In this document: piece by piece, positions 8,364 to 16,593 of the stretch
How positions within the stretch are numbered: the stretch's first letter is position 1
Layout of the letters: every line of letters begins with the position of its first letter
Assembly: GCA_030690315.1 (NCBI GenBank)
Contig: JAUYGY010000025.1
Coordinates: 62,001-126,000 of the forward strand
Reading direction: 5' to 3'
Length of the DNA: 64,000 nt
Source: Aequorivita sp.
GTDB lineage: Bacteria; Bacteroidota; Bacteroidia; Flavobacteriales; Flavobacteriaceae
Translations under genes and position numbers: made by a program
The notes under the pieces: model-generated
Databases searched by the model: none
Told to the model about the DNA's origin: nothing
Seen by the model: the letters and a program-made list of their open reading frames with translations, nothing else

Positions 8364-10094
8364 ATGAAATCGCTTTCAATCCTTTTCCTTTTTTCCATTA
8401 ATTTTTTAAATGCCCAATTTACATTGGCATTTGAAGAATCAAAAGGAATGCAAACTGGAACCTATTTACAAACAATTGAGTTCTATACTGCACTGGCCAA
8501 AAAATATCCCGCAATTTCACTTTTTGAAATGGGACAGACCGATAGCGGCTTTCCACTTCATTTAGTTGTTTTTGACCCACAAAACAAAAGCCAACAGAAA
8601 ACTACAGAAGCATTTTCAAAAAACGGAAAAAACCTGTTGTTGATCAACAACGGAATCCATCCCGGTGAACCCGACGGAATTGATGCCACCATGCTACTTT
8701 TTCGCGATTTTGCCGAAAATAAAATTCCGCTTCCAAAAAATACAATTGTTGCCGCGATACCTATTTATAACATTGGCGGCGCTTTAAATAGAAATAGCAC
8801 AAGCCGCACAAACCAAAACGGACCCGAGGAATATGGTTTTAGGGGAAATGCGCGAAACTATGATTTGAACCGTGATTTTATAAAAACCGATACTAAAAAC
8901 GCACGCGCTTTCGCCGAAATTTTCCATTGGTTGAACCCAGATTTGTTTATTGATAACCACGTAAGCAATGGCGCAGATTATCAATATGTGCTCACCCATC
9001 TTTTTACGCAGCACAACAAATTGGGCGGCGAATTGGGCACTTATTTACACACATCGCTGATGCCACAATTGGAAGATTCGCTTCACCAAAAAAAATGGGA
9101 TATCACGCCATATGTGAATGTTTTCAACCAAGTGCCCGAAATGGGTTTTACGCAGTTTATGGATTCGCCGCGGTATTCCTCCGGTTACACAACATTGTTC
9201 AACACATTGGGGCTAATTGTAGAAACACATATGCTGAAACCATATAAACAAAGGGTTGAAGGAACTTATGAATTGATGAAAACATTCATTTCCATTGCTG
9301 AAAATAATGCAACACAAATTAAAAACATGAGAAAAAATGCCGTTGAGAAATATAAAGTGGGGAGCTACTACCCTATTTCTTGGGAATTGGATTCCGCAAA
9401 AAATTCAACTCTAAAATTCAAAGGTTTCGAAGGAAAAATGCTGCCGAGCAATATAACCGGTGCCGATCGATTGAAATATTTCCGCGACAAGCCGTTCACA
9501 AAAGTTGTTACTTATTACAATTATTTTAAGCCGACAGATTCTGTGACAATTCCCTCGGCTTACATTGTTCCAAAAGGCTATTGGAATGTAATCGAGCTTT
9601 TGAAATTGAATAATATTAAATTCGAAGAAATAAAAAATGACTCAACTATTTCCGCTGAAGTGTACAGAATTAAAAATTATGAAACGGTGAAAAACCCGTT
9701 TGAAGGACATTATCTTCATTACAAAACGGAAGTAACAAAAAGCACGGAAAATGTTTCGGTAAAAAAAGGGGATATTTTAATAAAAACCCAACAACCCGGC
9801 GTTCGCTATTTATTGGAAACATTGGAACCTTCAGCGACTGATTCGTTTTTCAACTGGAATTTTTTCGATGCAATCCTTCAGCAAAAAGAAGGTTTTTCGC
9901 CTTATGTTTGGGAAGATATGGCTGAAAATTTCTTAAATGAAAACCCAGAAATTAAAAAGGAATTCGAAACCAAAAAGAGCACCGAGCCCGATTTTTCAAA
10001 AAACTGGTATGCGCAGTTGGATTGGATCCACAAACAATCTCCTTACTACGAAAAATCACACCTCCTTTATCCGATCGTTCGGGTGGGTGGTTAA
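8364..10094 (+). CDS. M14-family zinc carboxypeptidase, secreted
   Basis: 576-residue metallopeptidase with a signal peptide (residues 1-17, MKSLSILFLFSINFLNA), so periplasmic or surface-exposed. Zinc ligands of the M14 fold are H99 and E102 in GIHPGEPDG and H199 in DNHVSNGADYQY; the general base is probably E287 in IVETHMLKPY. The catalytic domain fills the first ~330 residues; the remaining 240 form a C-terminal region with no motif I know. The protein is much larger than classical carboxypeptidases (~310), as is usual for the Bacteroidota group. Substrate unknown. Its last 39 bases overlap the convergent NUDIX gene. Confidence 0.88.
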   Translation: MKSLSILFLFSINFLNAQFTLAFEESKGMQTGTYLQTIEFYTALAKKYPAISLFEMGQTDSGFPLHLVVFDPQNKSQQKTTEAFSKNGKNLLLINNGIHPGEPDGIDATMLLFRDFAENKIPLPKNTIVAAIPIYNIGGALNRNSTSRTNQNGPEEYGFRGNARNYDLNRDFIKTDTKNARAFAEIFHWLNPDLFIDNHVSNGADYQYVLTHLFTQHNKLGGELGTYLHTSLMPQLEDSLHQKKWDITPYVNVFNQVPEMGFTQFMDSPRYSSGYTTLFNTLGLIVETHMLKPYKQRVEGTYELMKTFISIAENNATQIKNMRKNAVEKYKVGSYYPISWELDSAKNSTLKFKGFEGKMLPSNITGADRLKYFRDKPFTKVVTYYNYFKPTDSVTIPSAYIVPKGYWNVIELLKLNNIKFEEIKNDSTISAEVYRIKNYETVKNPFEGHYLHYKTEVTKSTENVSVKKGDILIKTQQPGVRYLLETLEPSATDSFFNWNFFDAILQQKEGFSPYVWEDMAENFLNENPEIKKEFETKKSTEPDFSKNWYAQLDWIHKQSPYYEKSHLLYPIVRVGG

Positions 10095-10685
10095 ATATTC
10101 TTTCGGAAAGAGCAGTTTTATGTTTTCATAGGAATCTTCCAAAGCTTTTTGGGATTTTTGAAAATTTTTCCATTTCACTTTTTTAATTCCCTCCTGGGGT
10201 TCGGGGATGAGCGGGCCATCATAGTCGCTGAACATTTCGTACCAATAGGTTATTTTCAGTCGGAATTTTTCATTGCGCGTAAAAACATGATAGGTACTCA
10301 TTAAAAATTCGCGAATCTCCAAATCTTTTACTCCCGTTTCTTCTATAACTTCACGAATGGCTGCTTCGCGGTGGGTTTCACCTTTTTCAATTTTTCCCTT
10401 CGGAAGATCCCATTTTTTATTTCTTCGGATAAAAAGTATTTCCTTTTTACTGTTATAGACCAGTCCCCCAGCGGCTTCCACAACTTTTATCTTCTTCCGG
10501 AGAAAACGCTCTAGTTTCTCAGCATTTTTGTGATATAAATTCACATACAGCAGCTCGCCATTGTTTATTTTTTTTACCAACTTTTTAAAATGTGCCTGTT
10601 TTAAAGGAATGGTGGTATACTGCTCCCCAATATTTTTCTCAGTAGAAAGAATAATGGGAATATCTTTTACAAAAACTTTATACAT
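10056..10685 (-). CDS. NUDIX hydrolase
   Basis: 209-residue protein. Residues 1-65 form a poorly conserved N-terminal domain; then a NUDIX fold with the box GKIEKGETHREAAI followed by REVIEETG, an exact fit to GX5EX7REUXEEXGU. It should hydrolyse a nucleoside diphosphate linked to another group; the substrate is unknown. I start at the ATG giving MYKVFVKDIPIILSTEKN. Longer translation would run into pyrE. The ATG lies only seven bases from the divergent pyrE ATG. The C-terminus overlaps the M14 gene on the opposite strand by 39 bases, so both C-terminal tails are encoded by the same DNA. Confidence 0.88.
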   Translation of the reverse strand: MYKVFVKDIPIILSTEKNIGEQYTTIPLKQAHFKKLVKKINNGELLYVNLYHKNAEKLERFLRKKIKVVEAAGGLVYNSKKEILFIRRNKKWDLPKGKIEKGETHREAAIREVIEETGVKDLEIREFLMSTYHVFTRNEKFRLKITYWYEMFSDYDGPLIPEPQEGIKKVKWKNFQKSQKALEDSYENIKLLFPKEYLTTHPNDRIKEV

Positions 10686-10688
10686 TTG
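10681..10688 (+). promoter_or_regulatory. pyrE: Candidate -7 element for pyrE inside the NUDIX start region
   Basis: TACATTTG fits TAnnTTTG but overlaps the NUDIX start codon on the other strand and ends four bases before the pyrE ATG at 10693. Transcription from it would begin at or next to the ATG, giving a leaderless or nearly leaderless pyrE message. Confidence 0.4.
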
Positions 10689-10692
10689 TACA

Positions 10693-11334
10693 ATGATATT
10701 AAACAAAGAAACGGCGCAAAAAACCGCTGCGTTATTATTGCAAATTAATGCAATTAAATTGCAACCACAAAACCCTTTTACATGGGCCTCGGGATGGAAA
10801 TCGCCCATTTACTGTGATAATCGCATCACACTTTCCTATCCAATGATTCGAAATTACATTCGCGAGAACCTAGCAAAGCAAATTGAGGAAATCTACGGAA
10901 AGCCTGAAATGATTGCCGGTGTGGCCACTGGAGCCATAGGAATTGGCGCTTTGGTTGCAGATTATTTGAACGTTCCTTTTTGCTATGTGCGGCCGGAAGC
11001 AAAAGGCCACGGACGCCAAAATAAAATTGAAGGCCATCTTGAAAAAAACACGAGCGTTATTGTGGTCGAAGACCTCATCAGCACGGGAAAAAGCAGCTTG
11101 TTGGCCGTTGAAGCCTTAAAAGAAGCGAATGCAAATGTGAAAGGAATGGTCGCTATTTTCAGCTACGGATTTAAAACAGCGGAAGAAAATTTCAAAAATG
11201 CCAATGTTACTTTGAATACGTTGAGCAATTATGAAATGTTGTTGGAAGAAGCCGAAAGATCACAATACATCAATTCCGAAGAAGCGGCACTGCTTTCGGA
11301 ATGGCGTCAAAATCCTGAAACGTGGGGGCAATAG
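10693..11334 (+). CDS. pyrE: Orotate phosphoribosyltransferase
   Basis: Pyrimidine synthesis: orotate plus PRPP gives orotidine 5'-phosphate. The 213-residue protein shows the N-terminal FTWASGWKSPIYCDNR, the loop FCYVRPEAKGHGRQNKIEG with the catalytic lysine region, and the PRPP-binding motif VIVVEDLISTGKS. The start was taken as the ATG giving MILNKETAQKTAALLLQ; upstream in-frame codons belong to the NUDIX gene on the other strand. Three genes downstream is the SRPBCC gene, which I recall as a frequent close neighbour of pyrE in Flavobacteriia; here two unknown genes separate them. Confidence 0.96.
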   Translation: MILNKETAQKTAALLLQINAIKLQPQNPFTWASGWKSPIYCDNRITLSYPMIRNYIRENLAKQIEEIYGKPEMIAGVATGAIGIGALVADYLNVPFCYVRPEAKGHGRQNKIEGHLEKNTSVIVVEDLISTGKSSLLAVEALKEANANVKGMVAIFSYGFKTAEENFKNANVTLNTLSNYEMLLEEAERSQYINSEEAALLSEWRQNPETWGQ

Positions 11335-11384
11335 TACTCAGTGTTCAGTAGCAGTGGGCAGTAGTATCAAACAAACATTAAATT

Positions 11385-11927
11385 ATGAGAAAAGCTATTA
11401 TATTTTTTTCTTTAAGCCTAATTTTTATAGGGATTTCATTTGGACAAACTAAAACGGAAAGAGAAAGAGCAATTTCTATAGTTGAGACCCTTTTTTATGA
11501 AGAATTTTATCTTGGGGTAAAGTGTTACAACAAAATTGAAATAGAATATCACGAAATTGATAACCGAATTGAAATCAATGAAACTGGTTTTTTTGGAAAA
11601 GACAAATATATCGAAACCAAAACATCATTCTATTTGGACGATATTGATTTAACAACAATGAAATATGATCTATTAGAATCCGATAAATCTGATTTGTATT
11701 TTGTTATAGTTCAACTTGATGCAAAAGATAAATCCATAGAAGAAAATTCAGTAAATACAAATAAAGCCGAATTTCCTTATCCAACTTCAGATTCAAGATA
11801 TTTGGACAAATTGAACTTATCGCCAACAGGAAAAGCACTCCCAAAAAGACTTGCGGAAAAATTTGTTGAGAATATCAAAATTTTTTTAGGAGCTGAAAGT
11901 TATAAAAAAGCCTCTCTTTTCAAATAA
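11385..11927 (+). CDS. Exported protein of unknown function
   Basis: 180 residues with a clear signal peptide (MRKAIIFFSLSLIFIGISFGQ, cleavage after about residue 20). The mature part is charged, with one Cys (KCYNK) and alternating hydrophobic positions suggesting a small beta-sandwich (YNKIEIEYHEIDNRIEI). I recognise no family. It follows pyrE after 50 bases containing low-complexity CAGTAG/CAGTGG words (11340-11365). With the next small gene it may be an insertion between pyrE and the SRPBCC gene. Coding status is supported by length and signal peptide only. Confidence 0.7.
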   Translation: MRKAIIFFSLSLIFIGISFGQTKTERERAISIVETLFYEEFYLGVKCYNKIEIEYHEIDNRIEINETGFFGKDKYIETKTSFYLDDIDLTTMKYDLLESDKSDLYFVIVQLDAKDKSIEENSVNTNKAEFPYPTSDSRYLDKLNLSPTGKALPKRLAEKFVENIKIFLGAESYKKASLFK

Positions 11928-12001
11928 TAAAAACATGACCTATAAAAATCCATTTAAAAATACTGAATTTGACAAAAAAATAAAGTCATTGAACAGCAGG
12001 A

Positions 12002-12187
12002 TTGAGCAGTAAGTATCTGATTGAGAAAAAAATTGAATTAACGGAAATAACATTACAAGAATTAATACAATGGCATGATGATTCCCCAAATGGAAAACGC
12101 TTCATTTATCCTCACGAAAAATGTCCAAAAGAAATAAAAAACATCGTTCAAAAATTTATAAATGAAGAATTCAATACAAATGAATAA
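12002..12187 (+). CDS. Small protein of unknown function, possibly the 3' part of a frameshifted gene
   Basis: 61 codons from a TTG, lysine- and glutamate-rich, containing IQWHDDSPNGKRFIYPHEKC. No family recognised. A 25-codon frame starting with ATG at 11935 (MTYKNPFKNTEFDKKIKSLN, then SRIEQ and stop at 12012) overlaps it in the frame one base earlier. Joining the two near 11993-12010 would give one protein of about 84 residues with a normal ATG start. Either these are two tiny frames, or one gene has suffered a single-base indel. Low confidence on the boundary. Confidence 0.4.
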   Translation: MSSKYLIEKKIELTEITLQELIQWHDDSPNGKRFIYPHEKCPKEIKNIVQKFINEEFNTNE

Positions 12188-12248
12188 ATTTCTTTTACAA
12201 CAAGTCTCATTAATAAAAAATAGCAATAAAAAATAAAAAATATTCCCA

Positions 12249-12641
12249 ATGAAACTAAATAGCAAAAAAGTAACCACCCAAAAATCAGCATCAGCACTTT
12301 GTGATTTTTTAACAGATGTAAAAAACTTTGAAACGTTAATGCCTGAAAACATTAGCAAATTTGAGGTTTTAAGCGAGAAATCTTTTGTCTTTGCATTAAA
12401 GGGAATGCCAGAAATTGCGCTGGAAGTAAAAGAAGTTGAAAAGCCGAACAAAGTTGTTTTGGGAGCAATCAGTGATAAAATTCCTTTTACGTTAACTGGA
12501 AATATTCAAGAAGTTTCTGAAAATTCCTCAACAGTAGAGTTGCTTTTTGAAGGGCAATTCAACACGATGATGGCAATGATGGTAAAAGGACCCATTTCCA
12601 AATTTATAGACACACTTGCCTCAAAGTTGGAACAAGTTTAA
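12249..12641 (+). CDS. SRPBCC (START-like) family protein
   Basis: 130-residue cytosolic protein with the helix-grip pattern of polyketide-cyclase/START-like proteins: an N-terminal strand (KLNSKKVTTQKSASALCDFL), a central GMPEIALEVKEVEKPNKVVLG hairpin split by a turn, and the long C-terminal helix MAMMVKGPISKFIDTLASKL. Such proteins bind hydrophobic ligands; no ligand can be assigned. Start ATG at the first frame position. It converges on birA with 63 bases between, in which I see no hairpin. Confidence 0.8.
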   Translation: MKLNSKKVTTQKSASALCDFLTDVKNFETLMPENISKFEVLSEKSFVFALKGMPEIALEVKEVEKPNKVVLGAISDKIPFTLTGNIQEVSENSSTVELLFEGQFNTMMAMMVKGPISKFIDTLASKLEQV

Positions 12642-12704
12642 TATACCCAACCTTTTTCGAATTCGTTTTCGATTTGTATTTTGATTTCGATTTTTTTGTG
12701 GTTT

Positions 12705-13436
12705 TCAATAAATAAGTTTTATTTCTTTCAGTTGGAATTTTTGCGAGGGAGCAATTTCGGTTTCCAGTAAAAGTTCACCAATGTCCGAAACTCCCTTAAT
12801 TATTCCGTTGAATCGTAAACCTTCGGGAGTTTCGAATACCGAAACCATTTCCTTTCGAAATAGATTGTTTTCATAAAGCCATTTCATTTCTGAAAAATTC
12901 TTTGCTGAAAGATTATTTAAATTATTGAAAACACTTTTCACAATTCTATCCAATACTTCTTCCAACTGAAAATTTTTCCCAGTTTCCAGTTTCAGTGAGC
13001 TTGCCTGCGGTAGATTTGGGAAATCTGTTTCGTTCACATTGAGCCCAATTCCAATTATGGAATATTTTACAAAACTGTCTTCCAAAACGTTTTCAATTAA
13101 AATCCCGCCAATTTTCTTGTTGGCTGACAATATGTCGTTTGGCCATTTTATTGCCATTTTAGGAATATCCAAGCTTTTTAATGCTTCAATAATAGCTAAT
13201 GAAACCGTCATTGAAATCATAAACTGTCGCTCGATTTGCAGCTTTTCAAAAGTCTTAAATATACTGAATGTAAGGCTTTGCCCTTGCCTTGAAAGCCAAC
13301 TATTGCCCATTTGCCCCCGTCCGGAAAGTTGATGTTTTGTAAGCACAACAGTTTCGTCCTGTAGCAGTGTTTCTTTCGCCAACTGCTTCAAGTAGGAATT
13401 GGTAGAATCGATGGCACTAAGTTTGATTAAGTTCAA
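12705..13436 (-). CDS. birA: Biotin-[acetyl-CoA-carboxylase] ligase, monofunctional
   Basis: Attaches biotin to the carboxylase carrier protein. Catalytic-core motifs: DSTNSYLK, GRGQMGNSW (biotinyl-AMP loop, GRGxxGxxW), IKWPNDIL, KIGGILIE and GIGLNVNE. No N-terminal DNA-binding domain is present, so it is an enzyme only, not a repressor. Start: TTG giving MNLIKLSAIDSTNS (243 residues). A further TTG at 13478 would add 14 hydrophobic residues not expected in this cytosolic family. It is divergent from rsfS. The C-terminal SH3-like domain (residues ~190-243) is complete. Confidence 0.9.
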   Translation of the reverse strand: MNLIKLSAIDSTNSYLKQLAKETLLQDETVVLTKHQLSGRGQMGNSWLSRQGQSLTFSIFKTFEKLQIERQFMISMTVSLAIIEALKSLDIPKMAIKWPNDILSANKKIGGILIENVLEDSFVKYSIIGIGLNVNETDFPNLPQASSLKLETGKNFQLEEVLDRIVKSVFNNLNNLSAKNFSEMKWLYENNLFRKEMVSVFETPEGLRFNGIIKGVSDIGELLLETEIAPSQKFQLKEIKLIY

Positions 13437-13493
13437 GACGATAATTATGTTTAGTATTACGCTTTTAAGGCGCTTCAAGAAACAAAAAAGTAA

Positions 13494-13501
13494 TAACTTT
13501 G
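13494..13501 (+). promoter_or_regulatory. Candidate -7 promoter element for rsfS-ftsH
   Basis: TAACTTTG, an exact TAnnTTTG, ends 23 bases before the rsfS ATG. As rsfS and ftsH are only 15 bases apart, it probably drives both. Confidence 0.55.
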
Positions 13502-13524
13502 CGAAAAGAAAAGAAAATTAATTA

Positions 13525-13896
13525 ATGCAGAAAAAACAAGCAGAACCAGATCAGCTTATTACCCAAATAATACGAGGGATTGAAGAAGTAAAAGGGCAAG
13601 ATATCGAAATTCTTGACCTCAGAGACATAGAAAATACCGTTTGTGACTATTTTATAATCTGCAACGGAACCTCAAACACACAGGTGAACGCCATTGTGAA
13701 TTCCATTCAAAAATCCGTAAGCAAAGCTTTAAAAGAAAAACCTTGGCACGTTGAAGGAAGCGACAACGCAGAGTGGATACTTATGGATTACGTGCACGTT
13801 GTAGTTCACGTTTTTCAAAAACATATTCGCGAGTTTTATGATATTGAAGGGCTTTGGGGCGATGCTAAATCAGTAAAAATAGAAACAACAAACTAA
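13525..13896 (+). CDS. rsfS: Ribosomal silencing factor RsfS
   Basis: 123-residue factor that binds ribosomal protein uL14 and blocks subunit joining in starvation. The family signatures are present: DLRDIENTVCDYFIICNGTS, SVSKALKEKPWHVEGSD and WILMDYVHVVVHVFQ, in the usual order and length. It is first in a two-gene unit with ftsH, a pairing I recall from many Bacteroidota, and lies divergent from birA. Start ATG is the only one in frame ahead of the conserved domain. Confidence 0.95.
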   Translation: MQKKQAEPDQLITQIIRGIEEVKGQDIEILDLRDIENTVCDYFIICNGTSNTQVNAIVNSIQKSVSKALKEKPWHVEGSDNAEWILMDYVHVVVHVFQKHIREFYDIEGLWGDAKSVKIETTN

Positions 13897-13911
13897 AAAG
13901 AAATTTGCCAC

Positions 13912-15867
13912 ATGGCTGAAGAAAATAAAAATAAAAAGAACGATTCAAAGAGGCCTAAACCTACTTATTATTGGATTTATATAGCAATTGCCCTTCTATT
14001 TTTGGGGCTGAACTTTTTTGGCGGCGGCAGTTGGTCACAACCTGCAAAGACCAATCAAGCCAAGTTTGAAGAATTTTTGAGAAATGGTGATGTTGAAAAA
14101 GTTGATGTAATTAACAAAAAAATTGCGAAGGTTTATCTCACCGAAGAAGCAAAAACAAAGGAAATCCATTCCAATAAAGACAATACGCCATCATTTCTAG
14201 CACCAGGTCCAGATGACCCAAGTTATCAATTTGAATTTGGTGATCTTCAAATATTTCAAAAGGATTTTCAAGATATAAAAGCCGCAAACAATCTCCCAAC
14301 AACCTTAAACTTTGATACAGAGAATAATGTTTGGGGCGATATTTTAATGGGTATTCTACCCTTTGTTATCATTATTGGGATATGGATTTTTATAATGCGT
14401 AGAATGTCCTCAGGTGCCGGCGGTGGTGCTGGTGGCCAACTTTTCAATATCGGAAAATCCAAAGCTAAACTTTTTGATGAAAAAACAGATGTGAAAACTT
14501 CTTTTAAGGATGTTGCAGGTTTGGAAGGCGCAAAAGAAGAAGTACAGGAAATTGTAGATTTCCTAAAGCACCCTGATAAATATACTTCTTTAGGAGGTAA
14601 AATTCCAAAGGGAGCCCTTTTGGTAGGCCCTCCAGGAACAGGGAAAACACTATTGGCAAAGGCCGTTGCAGGGGAAGCTAAAGTACCTTTCTTTTCACTT
14701 TCAGGTTCAGATTTTGTGGAAATGTTTGTGGGGGTGGGAGCATCCCGTGTGCGTGATCTTTTTAAACAAGCAAAAGACAAGTCGCCCGCAATTATTTTTA
14801 TTGATGAAATTGATGCCATTGGCCGTGCCCGTGGAAAAAACAACTTTTCCGGAAGCAACGACGAGCGCGAAAATACATTGAACCAACTTTTAACAGAGAT
14901 GGACGGTTTCGGAACCAATACAAACGTAATTGTTCTTGCAGCAACAAACCGTGCAGATGTATTAGACAAAGCTTTGATGCGTGCCGGTCGTTTTGACAGA
15001 CAGATATATGTTGATCTTCCAGACGTTCGCGAACGTAAGGAGATCTTTGAAGTTCATTTACGCCCTATAAAGAAAGATGAGAATTTAGATACTGATTTTC
15101 TTTCAAAACAAACCCCAGGTTTCTCTGGGGCAGATATTGCCAATGTTTGTAACGAAGCAGCGCTTATAGCTGCCAGAAACGGTAAAAAATCGGTAGGGAA
15201 GCAAGATTTTCTTGATGCTGTTGACAGAATTGTTGGCGGTCTTGAAAAGAAAAACAAGATAATGACAATGGACGAAAAACGAGCCATTGCCTATCATGAA
15301 GCTGGCCATGCAACAGTAAGCTGGATGCTTGAGCACGCAGCTCCGTTGGTGAAAGTTACCATCGTTCCCCGCGGACAATCTTTGGGAGCTGCTTGGTATT
15401 TGCCGGAAGAAAGATTGATCATTCACCCAGAGCAAATGCTGGACGAGATGTGTGCAGCCCTTGGTGGCCGCGCCGCAGAAAAGGTAATCTTCAATAGAAT
15501 ATCTACCGGTGCCTTAAGTGATCTTGAAAAAGTTACAAAACAAGCACGAGCCATGGTTACTATTTATGGCCTAAACGATAAAATTGGAAACCTTACTTAT
15601 TACGATAGTAGCGGGCAATCGGAATATAATTTCTTGAAGCCATACAGCGAAAAAACTGCCGAACTGATAGATAAAGAAATTTCCGCACTTATTGAAAGTC
15701 AGTACGAACGGGCTATTAAACTTTTAGAAGAAAACAAAGATAAATTAACCGAATTAGCGAATGTTCTTCTTGAAAAAGAAGTAATATTTAAGGACAACCT
15801 TCAGAAAATATTTGGCGAACGCCCATTCATAATACCAGAAGAAGCAACAAGAACAGTAACAACATAA
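13912..15867 (+). CDS. ftsH: ATP-dependent zinc metalloprotease FtsH
   Basis: Membrane-bound AAA+ protease that degrades unfolded and short-lived membrane and cytosolic proteins. The 651 residues show two membrane segments (about 21-39 and 143-163) enclosing a periplasmic domain, then the AAA+ module with GPPGTGKT (K245), Walker B IIFIDEIDA and the second region of homology ATNRADVLDKALMRAGRFDR. The protease domain has the zinc motif HEAGH (462-466), and the third zinc ligand is expected near the LSDLEKVT segment. A Gly-rich linker (SGAGGGAGGQ) links membrane and AAA parts. Starts 15 bases after rsfS. Confidence 0.97.
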   Translation: MAEENKNKKNDSKRPKPTYYWIYIAIALLFLGLNFFGGGSWSQPAKTNQAKFEEFLRNGDVEKVDVINKKIAKVYLTEEAKTKEIHSNKDNTPSFLAPGPDDPSYQFEFGDLQIFQKDFQDIKAANNLPTTLNFDTENNVWGDILMGILPFVIIIGIWIFIMRRMSSGAGGGAGGQLFNIGKSKAKLFDEKTDVKTSFKDVAGLEGAKEEVQEIVDFLKHPDKYTSLGGKIPKGALLVGPPGTGKTLLAKAVAGEAKVPFFSLSGSDFVEMFVGVGASRVRDLFKQAKDKSPAIIFIDEIDAIGRARGKNNFSGSNDERENTLNQLLTEMDGFGTNTNVIVLAATNRADVLDKALMRAGRFDRQIYVDLPDVRERKEIFEVHLRPIKKDENLDTDFLSKQTPGFSGADIANVCNEAALIAARNGKKSVGKQDFLDAVDRIVGGLEKKNKIMTMDEKRAIAYHEAGHATVSWMLEHAAPLVKVTIVPRGQSLGAAWYLPEERLIIHPEQMLDEMCAALGGRAAEKVIFNRISTGALSDLEKVTKQARAMVTIYGLNDKIGNLTYYDSSGQSEYNFLKPYSEKTAELIDKEISALIESQYERAIKLLEENKDKLTELANVLLEKEVIFKDNLQKIFGERPFIIPEEATRTVTT

Positions 15868-15934
15868 TATTGCCATTTTTGCTCTTGAAATGAAACTTTG
15901 TTTTTTAGGTAACCTAACTTCAATATAGATTTTA

Positions 15935-15942
15935 TATATTTG
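15935..15942 (+). promoter_or_regulatory. Candidate -7 promoter element for the LUD-cdsA-psd unit
   Basis: TATATTTG, exact TAnnTTTG, 38 bases before the ATG at 15981. It supports that ATG over the in-frame GTG at 15945, which would sit on the transcription start. Confidence 0.5.
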
Positions 15943-15980
15943 AAGTGGAACGTAATTATAAACTCCTCAATGAATCATTA

Positions 15981-16592
15981 ATGAGTCTATTTAAAAGGCT
16001 TTTAAACCCTAACTATAAATCGGACGAGAAGGCCAAACGTGCCGACAAAGCCGACCATAGTAGTTATTACCCAGAACAAAAACTCCCGATAGACGAAAAA
16101 TTTACTTACAACTTCAAAAATAATGGCGGTAAATTTATCTATTGTGAAAATTGGGACGAGATAACAGAGGCGTTTGATAGTATTATGCTTGAAAACGATT
16201 GGTATGAACAGGAAGTGTTTTGTATTAACGAACAATTGATTCAAAAGTTTGATGGTTTTAACCTCAACTTCGGAAAAAATACCGAATCGAAATTTTTTCT
16301 TTCTACGTGTGAATCGCTAGTTTCAAATAACGGTTCCATTTTGCTTTCATCAAACCAAATAAAGGAAAAGAAACTAAAAGAGCTTCCTTTTAACGTCATC
16401 ATCTTTGCCACTACCAGCCAGATTGTAGATACAATTAGCGAAGGTTTAAGAATAATAAAAAACCAAAGTTCCAGTTACATTCCTAGTAACATTACTACCA
16501 TTCAAGACTTTGAAACCGAAAAAGAAAAGGATTTTATGAGTTATGGAAGTAGCACAAAAAACCTATATTTGTTGCTACTGGAAGACTTATAA
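15981..16592 (+). CDS. LUD-domain (LutC/YkgG-like) protein
   Basis: 203-residue cytosolic protein. The C-terminal half shows LUD-domain features (ESLVSNNGSILLSSNQ and LPFNVIIFATTSQIVDTISEGL), similar to LutC/DUF162 proteins, while the N-terminal ~60 residues are basic. In Bacteroidota a LUD-like protein next to ftsH is common; the lactate-utilisation partners LutA and LutB are absent here, so a lactate role is not supported. One base separates its stop from the cdsA start, indicating translational coupling. Start ATG chosen from the promoter position and typical MSLFKRLLNP N-terminus. Confidence 0.75.
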   Translation: MSLFKRLLNPNYKSDEKAKRADKADHSSYYPEQKLPIDEKFTYNFKNNGGKFIYCENWDEITEAFDSIMLENDWYEQEVFCINEQLIQKFDGFNLNFGKNTESKFFLSTCESLVSNNGSILLSSNQIKEKKLKELPFNVIIFATTSQIVDTISEGLRIIKNQSSSYIPSNITTIQDFETEKEKDFMSYGSSTKNLYLLLLEDL

Positions 16593-16593
16593 T

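Noticed and set aside
14268..14969. 233-codon antisense frame across ftsH
   Set aside because: It is the reverse of a strongly conserved AAA+ coding sequence; no start context, domain or signal of its own.
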